Source of the DNA: an uncultured Alistipes sp.
GTDB taxonomy: Bacteria; Bacteroidota; Bacteroidia; Bacteroidales; Rikenellaceae
NCBI GenBank assembly: GCA_944326855.1
Contig: CALVFO010000021.1
Coordinates: 1-61,668, forward strand
Reading direction: 5' to 3'
Length of the DNA: 61,668 bases
Part shown: piece by piece, positions 23,648 through 33,540 of the stretch
How the letters are laid out: the number at the start of each line of letters is the position of its first letter
How positions within the stretch are numbered: position 1 is the stretch's first letter
Translations under genes and position numbers: made by a program
Notes under the pieces: model-generated
The model's database searches: none
Told to the model about the DNA's origin: nothing
The model's input: the letters and a program-made list of their open reading frames with translations, nothing else

Positions 23648-26521
23648 ATGGACAGAAGAACATTCCTGAAGCGAAGCGCCATGCTGGCCGGCGGAGCCCT
23701 GGTGGTCGCCGTATCTCCGGCGCTGGCCGATGTAGCCGTCAAAGCCAAACGGGGCGAGCTGAGCTTCGATTCCGATCTTTACAAACAGTTCCAAAATCCG
23801 GCCTCCAAATACCACCCCTTCGTCCGGTGGTGGTGGAACGGAGACAAAGTGGAAGCCGGTGAACTGGTTCGCGAGCTGAACCTGCTCAAGAAAGCCGGTA
23901 TCGGCGGGGTGGAAATCAACCCCATCTCCTTCCCCACAACCGGCGACGATCTGGGCAAGAAATCACTCAAATGGCTCAGCGACGAATGGATCGACATGCT
24001 CAATGTAACCTTCGCCGAAGCCAAGAAACTGGATATGACCTGCGACCTGATCGTAGGTTCGGGCTGGCCCTTCGGGTCGGAAGACCTCACCGGCAACGAC
24101 CGCGCTCAAGCCGTCTATATCGATGCCGAAAAGATCGAAGGCCCGACTACCTATGAAGTCTCTCAACTGGCCATCTTCAAGAACGTCGACCCGCAGGTGA
24201 CCGACCCCAACCCGCGCCGCGAATTCGAGATCATCTCCCTGAAACTGGTTCCCGAACAGATGAACAGCCTGTCGGACGCCGTAGATGTTTCTGAAAAACG
24301 CCACGACGAAGTGATCCGCGTAGACGTTCCTGCCGGGGTACATTATTTATACGCCACGGTCAAGATCACCGCTTTTGCCAGCGTGATCAACGGGGCTCCC
24401 GGGGCCGCCGGGACCATCCTCAACCACATGGACAAAGGGGCCGTTCGCCGCTATCTGGACCGCATGTCGGATACCATCGAACGCAAGACCGGCCCGCTCA
24501 AAGACCATATCCGCGCCTTCTTCGCCGACAGCCTCGAACTGGAGGGCAGCAACTGGACCGAAGATTTCGCCCACGAATTCAAAAAACGCCGCGGGTACGA
24601 CATGATGCCCTACCTGCCATTCATTCTGCTGAAAACGGGCCGTCTGGGGGCCGTCATCAAAGGGAATGTGGGTTCGACCAAAAGCCCCGAACTGCAGGCC
24701 GAACTCAATCGCATGCGTTTCGACTTCGAACTCACCAAAGCCGAACTGCTGTTCGAACGCTACATCATGACCTACGTGGAATGGTGCCGCGACAAGGGTG
24801 TGGACTCGCGGGCCCAGGCTTACGGCCGCGGACTTTTCCAACTGGAAAACAGCCTCTATTATACCATTCCCGAAGGGGAATCCTGGACCTCGAACTGGCT
24901 CAAACACCGCCTGGGCGAAGAGATGGGCGACGAAGATTATCGCCGCGGACGAGGCTATACCTATATTAATAAATTCGTCTCTTCGGCCATGCACCTGGCC
25001 GGTCGCCGCATCATGAGCTGCGAAGAGATGACCAACACCTACAACGTCTTCAACGCCACGCTCGAATTTCTGAAGATCGGCTCCGACATGAGCATCATCT
25101 CGGGCGTCACTCATTCGGTATGGCACGGGTTCAACTACTCGCCCCCCGAAGCACCGTTCCCCGGCTGGGTACAGTACGGCTCCTACCACAACGAAAACAA
25201 CAACTACTGGCCGTACTTCCAATACCTCAACCGTTACAAGGCCCGCGTATCGTCGCAGTTGCAGAATGCCGACATGTATACCGACATCGCCCTGCTGACG
25301 GCCAACTACGACATGTGGACCGACGAAGGCGTCAAAACCGACCCCTTCCCCGAAGAACTCAACGTCCCGTATATGCCGCTGGTGTGGGAAGCCATCCACA
25401 AAAACGGGGGCGCCGTCGACATCACCACCGAAATTCTGATCAATCAGAGCGAAGTGCGCGACGGCAAACTCTGCTACGGGCCCAAAGCCTACGGCACGCT
25501 GTTCCTGGTGGAAGTATCCGGCACGAGCGCCTCGACCCTGGCCAAGCTCTACGAAATGGTTTCTCAGGGAGGACGTGTATTCTGCATCGGGTGCTATCCG
25601 TCCAAATCGCTGGGTTTGCTCAACTTCCAACAACGCGACCAGGAAGTGAAGGAGTGGGTCGAAAAACTCAAGGCCTTCCCCGACCAGTTCATTCTGTTGG
25701 AAAAACCCGCCGACGGCCGTTACCTGGAATGGTATAAAGAGGTGATGGAGAAATACGATCTGCCTCACTACCTGACCATCGACACCCCCGACCGTTATCT
25801 GATGCAAAACCGCTACATCACCGACGACGACAGCCAGCTGTTCTTCTTCCTGAACGCCAGCATGCACGAACCCAAACGTTCACGCATCACCTTCTCGGAA
25901 GAGATCACCCGCAAACGTTATCCGTGGGTATGGGATGCCGACACCGGCGAAAGATACCGCATCGAACTGAACGAGGACGGCAGCTACGACCTGAACATGG
26001 GCCCGGCCGAATCGCGTCTGATCGTCTTCGACAAGACGAAAAAAGGGCCGATGTGGAATCCGCTGCCCGTATCGGGGAACGACACCCAGACCCTCACCGG
26101 CTGGGACGTCGAATTTCGTCACAGCCGCGAAGGCTGGACGAAAACCACCCATATGGACAACCCGGTCGATCTGAAAGAGACCGATTTCGTCAACTTCACC
26201 GGTACGGTCGTTTACCGCACCTCCTTCGAAGTGAAGAATCCCGGCGAACACATTCTCAATCTGGGAAAAGTCTGGGGCATCAACGAACTCTATGTCAACG
26301 GTCAGTCCTGCGGTGTGAAATGGTTCGGCTACCGCATTTACGACATCGCCGAGCTGCTTCGTCCGGGCACCAACCAGCTCGAAGTCCGCGTGGTGACCAA
26401 CATGGGAAATTATATGCGGACGCTCACCGACAACGAAACCGCCCAGAAATTCACGGCCGGGCGTAAGGAACAGCTCGTCCAGTCCATGGGTATGGTCGGT
26501 CCCGTCACGTTGTACAAATAG
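23648..26521 (+). CDS. GH106 alpha-L-rhamnosidase, copy 1, Tat-type leader
   Basis: A 957-residue inverting exo-enzyme expected to cut terminal alpha-L-rhamnose from pectin, here probably rhamnogalacturonan-I. The N-terminus MDRRTFLKRSAMLAGG carries a twin-arginine motif. The GH106 catalytic region starts at HPFVRWWWNGD (about residue 57), with KKAGIGGVEINPI, the Glu-rich element SCEEMTNTY and MSIISGVTHSVWHG. A C-terminal galactose-binding-like jelly roll (about 850-935) includes GTVVYRTSFEV, LNLGKVWGINELYVNGQ and GTNQLEVRVVTN. Family length is normal. It opens the pectinase array and is followed by a GH28 gene after 121 bp containing a GC-rich hairpin. Confidence 0.92.
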   Translation: MDRRTFLKRSAMLAGGALVVAVSPALADVAVKAKRGELSFDSDLYKQFQNPASKYHPFVRWWWNGDKVEAGELVRELNLLKKAGIGGVEINPISFPTTGDDLGKKSLKWLSDEWIDMLNVTFAEAKKLDMTCDLIVGSGWPFGSEDLTGNDRAQAVYIDAEKIEGPTTYEVSQLAIFKNVDPQVTDPNPRREFEIISLKLVPEQMNSLSDAVDVSEKRHDEVIRVDVPAGVHYLYATVKITAFASVINGAPGAAGTILNHMDKGAVRRYLDRMSDTIERKTGPLKDHIRAFFADSLELEGSNWTEDFAHEFKKRRGYDMMPYLPFILLKTGRLGAVIKGNVGSTKSPELQAELNRMRFDFELTKAELLFERYIMTYVEWCRDKGVDSRAQAYGRGLFQLENSLYYTIPEGESWTSNWLKHRLGEEMGDEDYRRGRGYTYINKFVSSAMHLAGRRIMSCEEMTNTYNVFNATLEFLKIGSDMSIISGVTHSVWHGFNYSPPEAPFPGWVQYGSYHNENNNYWPYFQYLNRYKARVSSQLQNADMYTDIALLTANYDMWTDEGVKTDPFPEELNVPYMPLVWEAIHKNGGAVDITTEILINQSEVRDGKLCYGPKAYGTLFLVEVSGTSASTLAKLYEMVSQGGRVFCIGCYPSKSLGLLNFQQRDQEVKEWVEKLKAFPDQFILLEKPADGRYLEWYKEVMEKYDLPHYLTIDTPDRYLMQNRYITDDDSQLFFFLNASMHEPKRSRITFSEEITRKRYPWVWDADTGERYRIELNEDGSYDLNMGPAESRLIVFDKTKKGPMWNPLPVSGNDTQTLTGWDVEFRHSREGWTKTTHMDNPVDLKETDFVNFTGTVVYRTSFEVKNPGEHILNLGKVWGINELYVNGQSCGVKWFGYRIYDIAELLRPGTNQLEVRVVTNMGNYMRTLTDNETAQKFTAGRKEQLVQSMGMVGPVTLYK

Positions 26522-26529
26522 GCTTCAAC

Positions 26530-26553
26530 GGCCTCGGGAGCAATCCCGGGGCC
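26530..26553 (+). other. GC-rich inter-gene hairpin after GH106 copy 1
   Basis: GGCCTCGGGA, loop GCAA, TCCCGGGGCC forms a 10-bp stem with one G-U pair, capped by a GNRA-type tetraloop, 9 bp after the stop codon. No T-run follows, so it is more likely an mRNA stabiliser or processing element than a terminator. Confidence 0.6.
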
Positions 26554-26642
26554 GAACCTCTGCCTGAAGCAGGCTCCCGTCTTCGGAGAGAAGTTCCTGC
26601 CCGAGGCTCTTATACCAAACTAACCAAACAGCTCTTATCAAA

Positions 26643-28127
26643 ATGAACAAATGCAAATTTGCGGCGCTGCTGCTCGGCCTTTTCTGCCTGACCCAGGTAT
26701 CGGCCAAAGACTACAACGCCTCCCTGTTCGGCATCAAGTCCAACGGGACCACCCTCAACACCACGGCCATCCAGAAGGCCATCGACTACATCAGCGAACA
26801 GGGGGGTGGAACGCTCCAATTCTACGTGGGACGCTACCTGACAGGGACCCTTTTCCTGAAGCCCAACGTAACCATCAACCTCAACGAAGGGGCGGTACTG
26901 GTGGGTTCGACCAACCCTTACGACTACAACCTCGAAACACCTTATTGCGCGCTGATTTACGCCAAACAAGTGGATAACATCGCCATCACCGGCAAAGGCG
27001 TGATCGACGGTCAGGGCCGCACACTGGCCTATAACATGATGGACCAGATCCATCAGGGCATTCTCGACGACGACCTCAAATACGACCGTCCCAGCCGACG
27101 TCGTCCGCGGGGAATCTACCTGCGCGAATGCGACAACGTCAAAATCCAGGGTATTCTCATCAAGAACACCTGCGACTGGGTGCAAACCTACGACCAGTGC
27201 AGCAACATCGTTCTGGAAGGTATTACCGTCGACAGCAAGGCATACTGGAACAACGACGGGCTGGATATCGTGGACTGCAAGGACATGAAGGTGCTCAACT
27301 GTTTCATCGACGCCACGGACGACGCCATCTGCCTCAAGTCGCATGACGCCAACAGCCGCTGCGAAAACATCGAAATCCGCAATTGCGTAGCCCGTTCGAG
27401 CGCCAGCGGGATCAAATTCGGCACCGTATCGGCCGGGGGTTACAAACACATCCGCATCATCAACAACAAGGTTTACGACACCTATCGTTCGGCCATTACC
27501 ATCGCCACGCCCGACGGAGGACACATCGACGATGTGTTGGTGGACAGTCTCTACGCCTACAACACCGGCAACGCCATCTATCTGCGCATCGGCAAACGCT
27601 GGACGGGGAACGACCGCGCCATGGGGACCCTCAAAAACGTGACGATCCAGAACATGTATTGCGAAATTCCGCAAACGAAACCCGATGCCGGCTACGACTA
27701 CGAAGGTCCGATCGAAGACCTGCCCCGCAACATTTCGCCGGCGAGCATCGTGGGTCTGGAAGGGTATGATATCGAAAACGTCACCCTCCGCAACATCGAA
27801 ATCGTCTACCCGGGCGGCAGCAATCCCAACTACGCTTACTGCGGGTTAAAACCGGCCGATCTGGACGCCATTCCCGAACAGGCCGACCGTTATCCCGAAT
27901 TTTCGCAATTCAAGGAACTGCCCGCCTGGGGACTGTATGTCCGCCACGCCAAAAACCTCACCTTGGAAAATATCACCCTCAAGGCGCTGGCCCGCGACTA
28001 TCGTCCGGCCGTGGTTCTGCAGCAGGTCGACGGAGCCCTGCTCGAAAACATGACCTACAGCGAACCGGGCGGAGGGAAAAAACAGGTACATATTTACAAA
28101 TCCACCGATATTGTTCAAAAGAAATAA
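26643..28127 (+). CDS. GH28 polygalacturonase-type hydrolase, copy 1 (subclass A)
   Basis: A 494-residue right-handed beta-helix enzyme with Sec signal peptide FAALLLGLFCLTQVSA. Family GH28 inverts alpha-1,4-galacturonosyl or rhamnogalacturonan bonds. The catalytic aspartates are seen in WNNDGLD (about residues 201-207) and ATDDAICLKSHD (about 222-233), followed by RSSASGIKFGT. The usual GHG is replaced by KSH in all active copies here. The subclass A signature is ASGIKFGT with KSHD. With the neighbouring GH106 enzymes it would remove galacturonate exposed after rhamnose removal, possibly exo-acting. Length is larger than fungal GH28 (about 360) owing to extra coils and a C-terminal extension. 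Confidence 0.92.
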   Translation: MNKCKFAALLLGLFCLTQVSAKDYNASLFGIKSNGTTLNTTAIQKAIDYISEQGGGTLQFYVGRYLTGTLFLKPNVTINLNEGAVLVGSTNPYDYNLETPYCALIYAKQVDNIAITGKGVIDGQGRTLAYNMMDQIHQGILDDDLKYDRPSRRRPRGIYLRECDNVKIQGILIKNTCDWVQTYDQCSNIVLEGITVDSKAYWNNDGLDIVDCKDMKVLNCFIDATDDAICLKSHDANSRCENIEIRNCVARSSASGIKFGTVSAGGYKHIRIINNKVYDTYRSAITIATPDGGHIDDVLVDSLYAYNTGNAIYLRIGKRWTGNDRAMGTLKNVTIQNMYCEIPQTKPDAGYDYEGPIEDLPRNISPASIVGLEGYDIENVTLRNIEIVYPGGSNPNYAYCGLKPADLDAIPEQADRYPEFSQFKELPAWGLYVRHAKNLTLENITLKALARDYRPAVVLQQVDGALLENMTYSEPGGGKKQVHIYKSTDIVQKK

Positions 28128-28163
28128 AACAAACAAATCTTAAATAAATCAAACCAAACCACC

Positions 28164-29663
28164 ATGAAAGCAAGCATGACTAAATTATTTTCGTTGGCCG
28201 TCGCTCTGCTGGCCACCATCCAGCTCTCGGCCAAGGATTATGATGTCCAAGACTTCGGCGCGGTAGCAGACGGTATCGCCCTGAACACCAACACGATTCA
28301 GTACGCTATCGACTTCGTACACAACAACGGGGGAGGTCGTCTGGTCTTCCATGCCGGGACCTATCTGACGGGATCGATCTATATCAAATCCAACGTGACC
28401 CTCCACCTCGAACGGGGCGCCACCCTGCTGGGTTCGACCAATCCGCTCGACTACAATTTCGAAAAAAGATGCGGCTGGCATTCGATGATTTTCGCCATCG
28501 ATCAGGAAAACATCGGGATCACCGGTCAGGGTGTCATCGACGGACAGGGCTTCACCACGGCGATCAACCGTTTGAACCTGATCCACCGCGGTTTCAACCC
28601 CGGCAACGACGTGATTCCCTATGACCGTCCCCGCGAATGGAACCGTCCTCAGAACATCTACTTCCGCGAATGCAAAAACATCACCATCAAGGATATCACC
28701 CTGCGCGATCCGGCCAGCTGGAACCAAACTTACGACCAGTGCGTGAACCTGTACGTAGACAACATCTATGTGGACAGCAAATCGTACTGGAACAACGACG
28801 GGATCGACATCGTGGACTGCAAGGACGTGATCGTCAAGAACTCGTTCTTCGATGCCGCCGATGACGTGCTCTGCCTCAAATCGCACAGCGCCGAACACAT
28901 GTGCGAAAACGTAGTGATCGACAACTGTGTAGGTCGTTCGAGCGCCAACGGTCTGAAATTCGGTACCGTATCGCGTGGCGGGTTCAAAAACATCACGGTA
29001 ACCAACATGACCATCTACGATACCTATCGTTCGGCCATCACGTTCGCAGCCGTGGACGGTGCCCACATCGAAAACATTCTGGTGGACGGCGTTCGTTCGA
29101 TCAACACCGGGAACGTGATCTACCTGCGTATCGGGAACCGCTGGAGCAAAGGCAAGGAACCCATCATGAAAGACATTACCATCAAAAACGTCTATGCCGA
29201 AGTTCCCTTCCACAAAGCCGACGCCGGTTACAGCTACGAAGGTCCGATCGAAGACCTGCCGCGTAACATCTCCCCGGCCAGCATCGTGGGTCTGCCCGAA
29301 TACAAGATCGAAAACGTGACGCTCGAAAATGTCGAAATCGTATACCCGGGTGCCGGGAACCCCTACTACGCCAAAGTGGGTCTGACCCCCGAAGAACTGG
29401 ACGGCATTCCCGAACAGGCCGACCGTTATCCCGAATTCTCTCAGTTCAAGGAACTGCCCGCCTGGGGGATGTATATCCGTCACGCCAACGGCATCCACTT
29501 CAAGAACGTTACGTTCAAAGCCCTGGCTTCGGATTATCGTCCGGCCATCGTATTGGATGACGTGAACGGCGGTACGTTCGAAGGCATGCAGTACATCGAA
29601 CCGAACAGCGAAGGGAAAAATCAGCTCTTCGACTACAAATCCCAGAACATCGAGATCAAATAA
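28164..29663 (+). CDS. GH28 polygalacturonase-type hydrolase, copy 2 (subclass B)
   Basis: A 499-residue paralogue with signal peptide LFSLAVALLATIQLSA, beginning 36 bp after copy 1. The catalytic aspartates are in WNNDGID and AADDVLCLKSHS. Subclass B features are VVIDNCVGRSSANGLKFGTVSRGGFKN and a Ser after KSH, shared with copy 4. All beta-helix coils are present, as is the conserved PIEDLPRNISPASIVGLPEY segment found in every full-length copy of the array. Probably cotranscribed with copies 1 and 3. The different motif around the catalytic centre suggests a linkage or chain-position preference distinct from subclass A. Confidence 0.92.
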   Translation: MKASMTKLFSLAVALLATIQLSAKDYDVQDFGAVADGIALNTNTIQYAIDFVHNNGGGRLVFHAGTYLTGSIYIKSNVTLHLERGATLLGSTNPLDYNFEKRCGWHSMIFAIDQENIGITGQGVIDGQGFTTAINRLNLIHRGFNPGNDVIPYDRPREWNRPQNIYFRECKNITIKDITLRDPASWNQTYDQCVNLYVDNIYVDSKSYWNNDGIDIVDCKDVIVKNSFFDAADDVLCLKSHSAEHMCENVVIDNCVGRSSANGLKFGTVSRGGFKNITVTNMTIYDTYRSAITFAAVDGAHIENILVDGVRSINTGNVIYLRIGNRWSKGKEPIMKDITIKNVYAEVPFHKADAGYSYEGPIEDLPRNISPASIVGLPEYKIENVTLENVEIVYPGAGNPYYAKVGLTPEELDGIPEQADRYPEFSQFKELPAWGMYIRHANGIHFKNVTFKALASDYRPAIVLDDVNGGTFEGMQYIEPNSEGKNQLFDYKSQNIEIK

Positions 29664-29702
29664 CGCAGGAATTCAGTCGTAAAACACATAAAATCAAATA
29701 CA

Positions 29703-30458
29703 ATGAACAAGCTGAAATTAATTGCCCTCGCTCTGGTGAGCGTTTGCACGCTGAGCCTCTCGGCCCAAGTCACTTACAAAGCCTCGTATTTCGGGGTTAA
29801 ATCGGACGGTTCGACCCTGAACACCCGTTCCATCCAAAAAGCCATCGACCACATCAGCGAACAGGGTGGCGGTACGCTCGAATTTTATGTAGGTCGTTAC
29901 CTGACCGGTACGCTCAACCTCAAATCCAACGTGACCATTCAACTCCATGAAGGAGCCGTTCTGGTAGGGGTTACCTCTCCGTATGACTATTTCGCCGCCG
30001 GTGACACCAAAGCCATCATCTGCGCCGAAGGTCAGGAAAACATCGCCGTAACGGGTAAAGGAGTGATCCAGGGTCAGGGTACGCTTCTGCAAGGCAAGGT
30101 ACAGACCCAGATCGACAAGGGCAACCTCAAAGAAAGCCTCGCCCAGGCCAGCCCGGCTCTGATCAGCCTCAAAAACTGCACGAACGTGAAAATCGAAGGC
30201 ATCAACCTGCAGAATCCCTGCGGCAATGTCATGGTTTACAGCGACTGCAAGGACGTAACGTTGAATAATCTGGCAGTCACCAGCCGCCAGACGGCCAACA
30301 GCCAGGGCGTACTCTTCTCGGGTTGCACGGGCTTCACCATGACGGACTGCTACTTCGACACCACGGGTACGGCTCTGGTATCGGGCGGCAACTCGACGGG
30401 TGTAACCATTTCCGGCTGCAAAACCCCCGACGGCAAACAACTCAAAGCCAAAAAATAA
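29703..30458 (+). CDS. Truncated GH28-like beta-helix protein without catalytic residues (copy 3)
   Basis: A 251-residue protein with a Sec signal peptide (LIALALVSVCTLSLSAQ) and the first half of a GH28 beta-helix. Its opening, KASYFGVKSDGSTLNTRSIQKAID, is close to subclass A. Where the active copies have WNNDGLD and TDDAICLKSHD, this protein has ANSQGVLF and TTGTALVSGGNS, so all catalytic Asp and the His are gone. About 240 C-terminal residues are missing, yet the frame closes cleanly at CKTPDGKQLKAKK. Intact signal peptide and frame argue for a maintained secreted binding or decoy protein rather than random decay. Function is unknown. Confidence 0.85.
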   Translation: MNKLKLIALALVSVCTLSLSAQVTYKASYFGVKSDGSTLNTRSIQKAIDHISEQGGGTLEFYVGRYLTGTLNLKSNVTIQLHEGAVLVGVTSPYDYFAAGDTKAIICAEGQENIAVTGKGVIQGQGTLLQGKVQTQIDKGNLKESLAQASPALISLKNCTNVKIEGINLQNPCGNVMVYSDCKDVTLNNLAVTSRQTANSQGVLFSGCTGFTMTDCYFDTTGTALVSGGNSTGVTISGCKTPDGKQLKAKK

Positions 30459-30648
30459 TCCGGCAGCGGAGCTCCGGAATGCGTTTGCTACCAAGCTGTT
30501 CCGGAGACTCTTCTCCGAGCTTTTCGGATCGGGCCCTGACCGGCCCGCTCCGAACCAGATAAAACCGACTACTGAATCTGTGTAAGGTAAAGATCAGGGA
30601 AAACCCTACAAACGGATTCCACAAAACCTAACCCTCAAAACCAAAACC

Positions 30649-33528
30649 ATGGACAGAAGAACCTTTCTCATCCGCAGCGCATGGCTCACCGCAGGAGGTA
30701 TTTTGGCCTCTACGTCGCCTTCACTGGCCAAACTGGCCCTCAAGAGCGACAACCTGCGTTTCGACGGCGACCTGTACAAAACCTTCAAAGACCCCGCATC
30801 GATCTACCATCCTTTCGTACGTTGGTGGTGGAACGGGGACATTTTGGATGCCGACGAACTGCGCCGCGAACTGCAAGTGATGAAAAAGGCCGGCATCGGC
30901 GGGGTGGAAATCAACCCCATCCAACTGCCGCCGCGCGACAACGATATGGGCATGCTCAAAGAGGCGACGCCATGGCTCAGCGACAAGTGGATCGACATGC
31001 TCAACGTAACCTTCGACGAAGCCAAGCGGCTGGACATGACCTGCGACCTGCTGGTCGGTTCGGGCTGGCCGTTCGGGGCCGAATACCTGCGGGGCGACGA
31101 ACGTGCCATGGTCCGTCTGGTCGACGCCCAGGAACTGGACGGTCCCTGCGAATACGAGATTTCACAGTTCGCCCTGTTCGCCAAAGTCGATCCCCATGCG
31201 ACTGAAGTTTCTTCGGTACGCACCATGAAAATCGTTTCGCTGAGTCTGGTTCCCTCCCCCATGGACAACATCAATCAGGCCATCGACCTGACCGATCAGA
31301 AAGACAACGAAATCATCCGGGTACAGGTACCCGCCGGCAAACATTTCTTCTATGCCGTCGTACAGGTCAACGCTTTCGCCTGCGTCATCAACGGGGCTCC
31401 CGGAGCCGCCGGTCCGATTCTGAACCACCTGGACAAAACGGCCGTACGTAAATACCTGGATCACATGTCCGACACGATCCAGGCCAAGATCGGCCCGCTC
31501 AAAGGGCGCATGCGCACGATGTTCACCGACTCGATGGAGTTGGAAGGGATGAACTGGACGACCGATTTCCGCGAAGAGTTCATCAAACGGCGCGGATACG
31601 ACATCGTTCCCTATATGCCTTACATGATGTTCAAGACGGGGCGTCTGGGCGATGTCTACAACTTCGACTACGGAGTGGAAAAGACCCCTCGTTTCAAGGA
31701 TGAAAACAACCGCATGCGTTACGACTTCGAGCTGACCAAAGCCGAACTGCTGCGCGAACGTTTCAACGCCACCTACCTGCAATGGTGCAAGGATTTGGGC
31801 GTCATGTCGCGGGCCCAGGCCTACGGCCGCGGGTTCTTCCCGCTGGAAAGCAGCATCGGATACGACATTCCGGAAGGCGAATCGTGGACGACCAACTGGC
31901 TCAAGCACCGGCTGGGCGAAGAGATGTCCAACGAAGACTACCGTCGCGGACGGGGTTATACGATGATCAACAAGTTCGCCTCCTCGGCGGCCCATCTGAC
32001 CGGCAAACGGATTGTGAGCTGCGAAGAGATGACCAATACCTACCAGGTATTCGCCGCCACGCTGGAATTCCTGAAGCTGGGTTCGGATATGAGCATCATT
32101 TCGGGGATCACCCAGTCGTTCTGGATCGGGGTGAACTATTCGCCGCTGAACATTCCTTTCCCGGGCTGGGTACGTTACGGGGCCTATTTCAGCGAACACA
32201 ACAACTGGTGGCCCTACGTTTCGTATATCAACACCTACAAGGCCCGCGTATCGTCCGTATTGCAGAACGCCGACATGTATACCGACATTGCCATTCTGCC
32301 GGCTTACGGCGACATGTGGACGACCTGGGGCGTACAGACCGAACCGTTCCCCGTACGGCTGAACGTACCTTATATGACCCTGCTGTGGGAAGCCATGATC
32401 AAGAACGGACACGGCTGCGACTACACGTCGGAAATCGTGCTGGCCGATTCGACCGTCGAAAACGGCAAACTCTGCTACGGGCCCAAGAAATACGGCACGC
32501 TCTTCCTGGCCGGAGTCATGGGATTGGCCCCGGAAACCCTCGCCAAAATGTATGAATTCGTACAGCAGGGCGGGCGTGTATTCTGCGTGGAACGCTACCC
32601 CGACCGCTGTCTGGGTTACCGGGACTACGAAAAACGCAACCGCGAGGTGCAGCAGTGGGTCGAAAAGCTGAAAGCGTTCCCGGAACGTTTCGTATTGCTG
32701 GATATTCCCGCCGACAACGACTTCATCACCTGGTTTACGGGTGTTCAACAAAAATACGATCTCAAACCGTTCGTACGCATCGAAACGACCGACCCCTATT
32801 TCATGCAGAACCGCTATCAGGCCGACGACGGCAGCGAGATTTTCTTCTTCGTGCACAGTCACCTGCACAAGCGTTATAAAGGCAAGGTCACCTTTGCCCC
32901 CGAAATCACCAAGGGACGTTACCCCTGGATTTGGGATACACACACCGGCGAACGATACCGCATCGAACTGCAGGACGGCAGCTACACCCTGGAGATGAGT
33001 CCGGCCGATTCGCGTCTGATCGTCTTCGACAAGAACAAAAAAGGTCCCATGTGGCGTCAGCTGCCTGTGGAAGGGGTCGGTACGCAAACCCTGCGGGGCT
33101 GGGATGTCGAACTGCACCACAGCCGCGAAGGATGGACGAAAACCACCCGCATGGAAAACCCCACCGACCTGAAGGAGACCGAATTCGTCAACTTCACCGG
33201 AACGGTTACCTACCGCACGACGGTCGATGTGACCAATCCGGCCGATACGATCCTCAACCTGGGTCGGGTATGGGGCATCGCCGAAGTGAAAGTCAACGAT
33301 CAGGATCTGGGCGTACGCTGGTACGGCGACCAGACTTATGACGTGGCCTCCAGCCTGAAACCCGGCACCAACCGGATCGAAGTGAAGGTGACCACCACCC
33401 TGCTCAATTACATGAAAACCCTCAAGGACAACAAAACCGCTCAGTACTGGACCATGGAAGGCACCAAAAATCAACCGCTCAGTTCGATGGGATTGGTAGG
33501 CCCCGTGACCCTCTATCAAATCGGTTAA
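30649..33528 (+). CDS. GH106 alpha-L-rhamnosidase, copy 2, Tat-type leader
   Basis: A 959-residue paralogue of copy 1. The leader MDRRTFLIRSAWLTAGG again has twin arginines. Catalytic-region motifs are HPFVRWWWNGD, KKAGIGGVEINPIQ, SCEEMTNTYQVF, LGSDMSIISGITQSFW and NADMYTDIAILPAYGDMW. The C-terminal jelly roll has GTVTYRTTVDV, LNLGRVWGIAEVKVN and GTNRIEVKVTTT. It is preceded by 190 bp that contain an inverted repeat but no clear promoter, and GH28 copy 4 follows after only 12 bp, suggesting tight coupling. Substrate preference relative to copies 1 and 3 cannot be deduced. Confidence 0.92.
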   Translation: MDRRTFLIRSAWLTAGGILASTSPSLAKLALKSDNLRFDGDLYKTFKDPASIYHPFVRWWWNGDILDADELRRELQVMKKAGIGGVEINPIQLPPRDNDMGMLKEATPWLSDKWIDMLNVTFDEAKRLDMTCDLLVGSGWPFGAEYLRGDERAMVRLVDAQELDGPCEYEISQFALFAKVDPHATEVSSVRTMKIVSLSLVPSPMDNINQAIDLTDQKDNEIIRVQVPAGKHFFYAVVQVNAFACVINGAPGAAGPILNHLDKTAVRKYLDHMSDTIQAKIGPLKGRMRTMFTDSMELEGMNWTTDFREEFIKRRGYDIVPYMPYMMFKTGRLGDVYNFDYGVEKTPRFKDENNRMRYDFELTKAELLRERFNATYLQWCKDLGVMSRAQAYGRGFFPLESSIGYDIPEGESWTTNWLKHRLGEEMSNEDYRRGRGYTMINKFASSAAHLTGKRIVSCEEMTNTYQVFAATLEFLKLGSDMSIISGITQSFWIGVNYSPLNIPFPGWVRYGAYFSEHNNWWPYVSYINTYKARVSSVLQNADMYTDIAILPAYGDMWTTWGVQTEPFPVRLNVPYMTLLWEAMIKNGHGCDYTSEIVLADSTVENGKLCYGPKKYGTLFLAGVMGLAPETLAKMYEFVQQGGRVFCVERYPDRCLGYRDYEKRNREVQQWVEKLKAFPERFVLLDIPADNDFITWFTGVQQKYDLKPFVRIETTDPYFMQNRYQADDGSEIFFFVHSHLHKRYKGKVTFAPEITKGRYPWIWDTHTGERYRIELQDGSYTLEMSPADSRLIVFDKNKKGPMWRQLPVEGVGTQTLRGWDVELHHSREGWTKTTRMENPTDLKETEFVNFTGTVTYRTTVDVTNPADTILNLGRVWGIAEVKVNDQDLGVRWYGDQTYDVASSLKPGTNRIEVKVTTTLLNYMKTLKDNKTAQYWTMEGTKNQPLSSMGLVGPVTLYQIG

Positions 33529-33540
33529 ACGACTCAGATC

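Noticed and set aside
31162-33519. A 785-residue open frame on the minus strand
   Set aside because: It is antisense to GH106 copy 2 and rich in His, Val and Phe. Similar long antisense frames accompany the GH29, GH28 and fucI genes, so it is a codon-bias effect.
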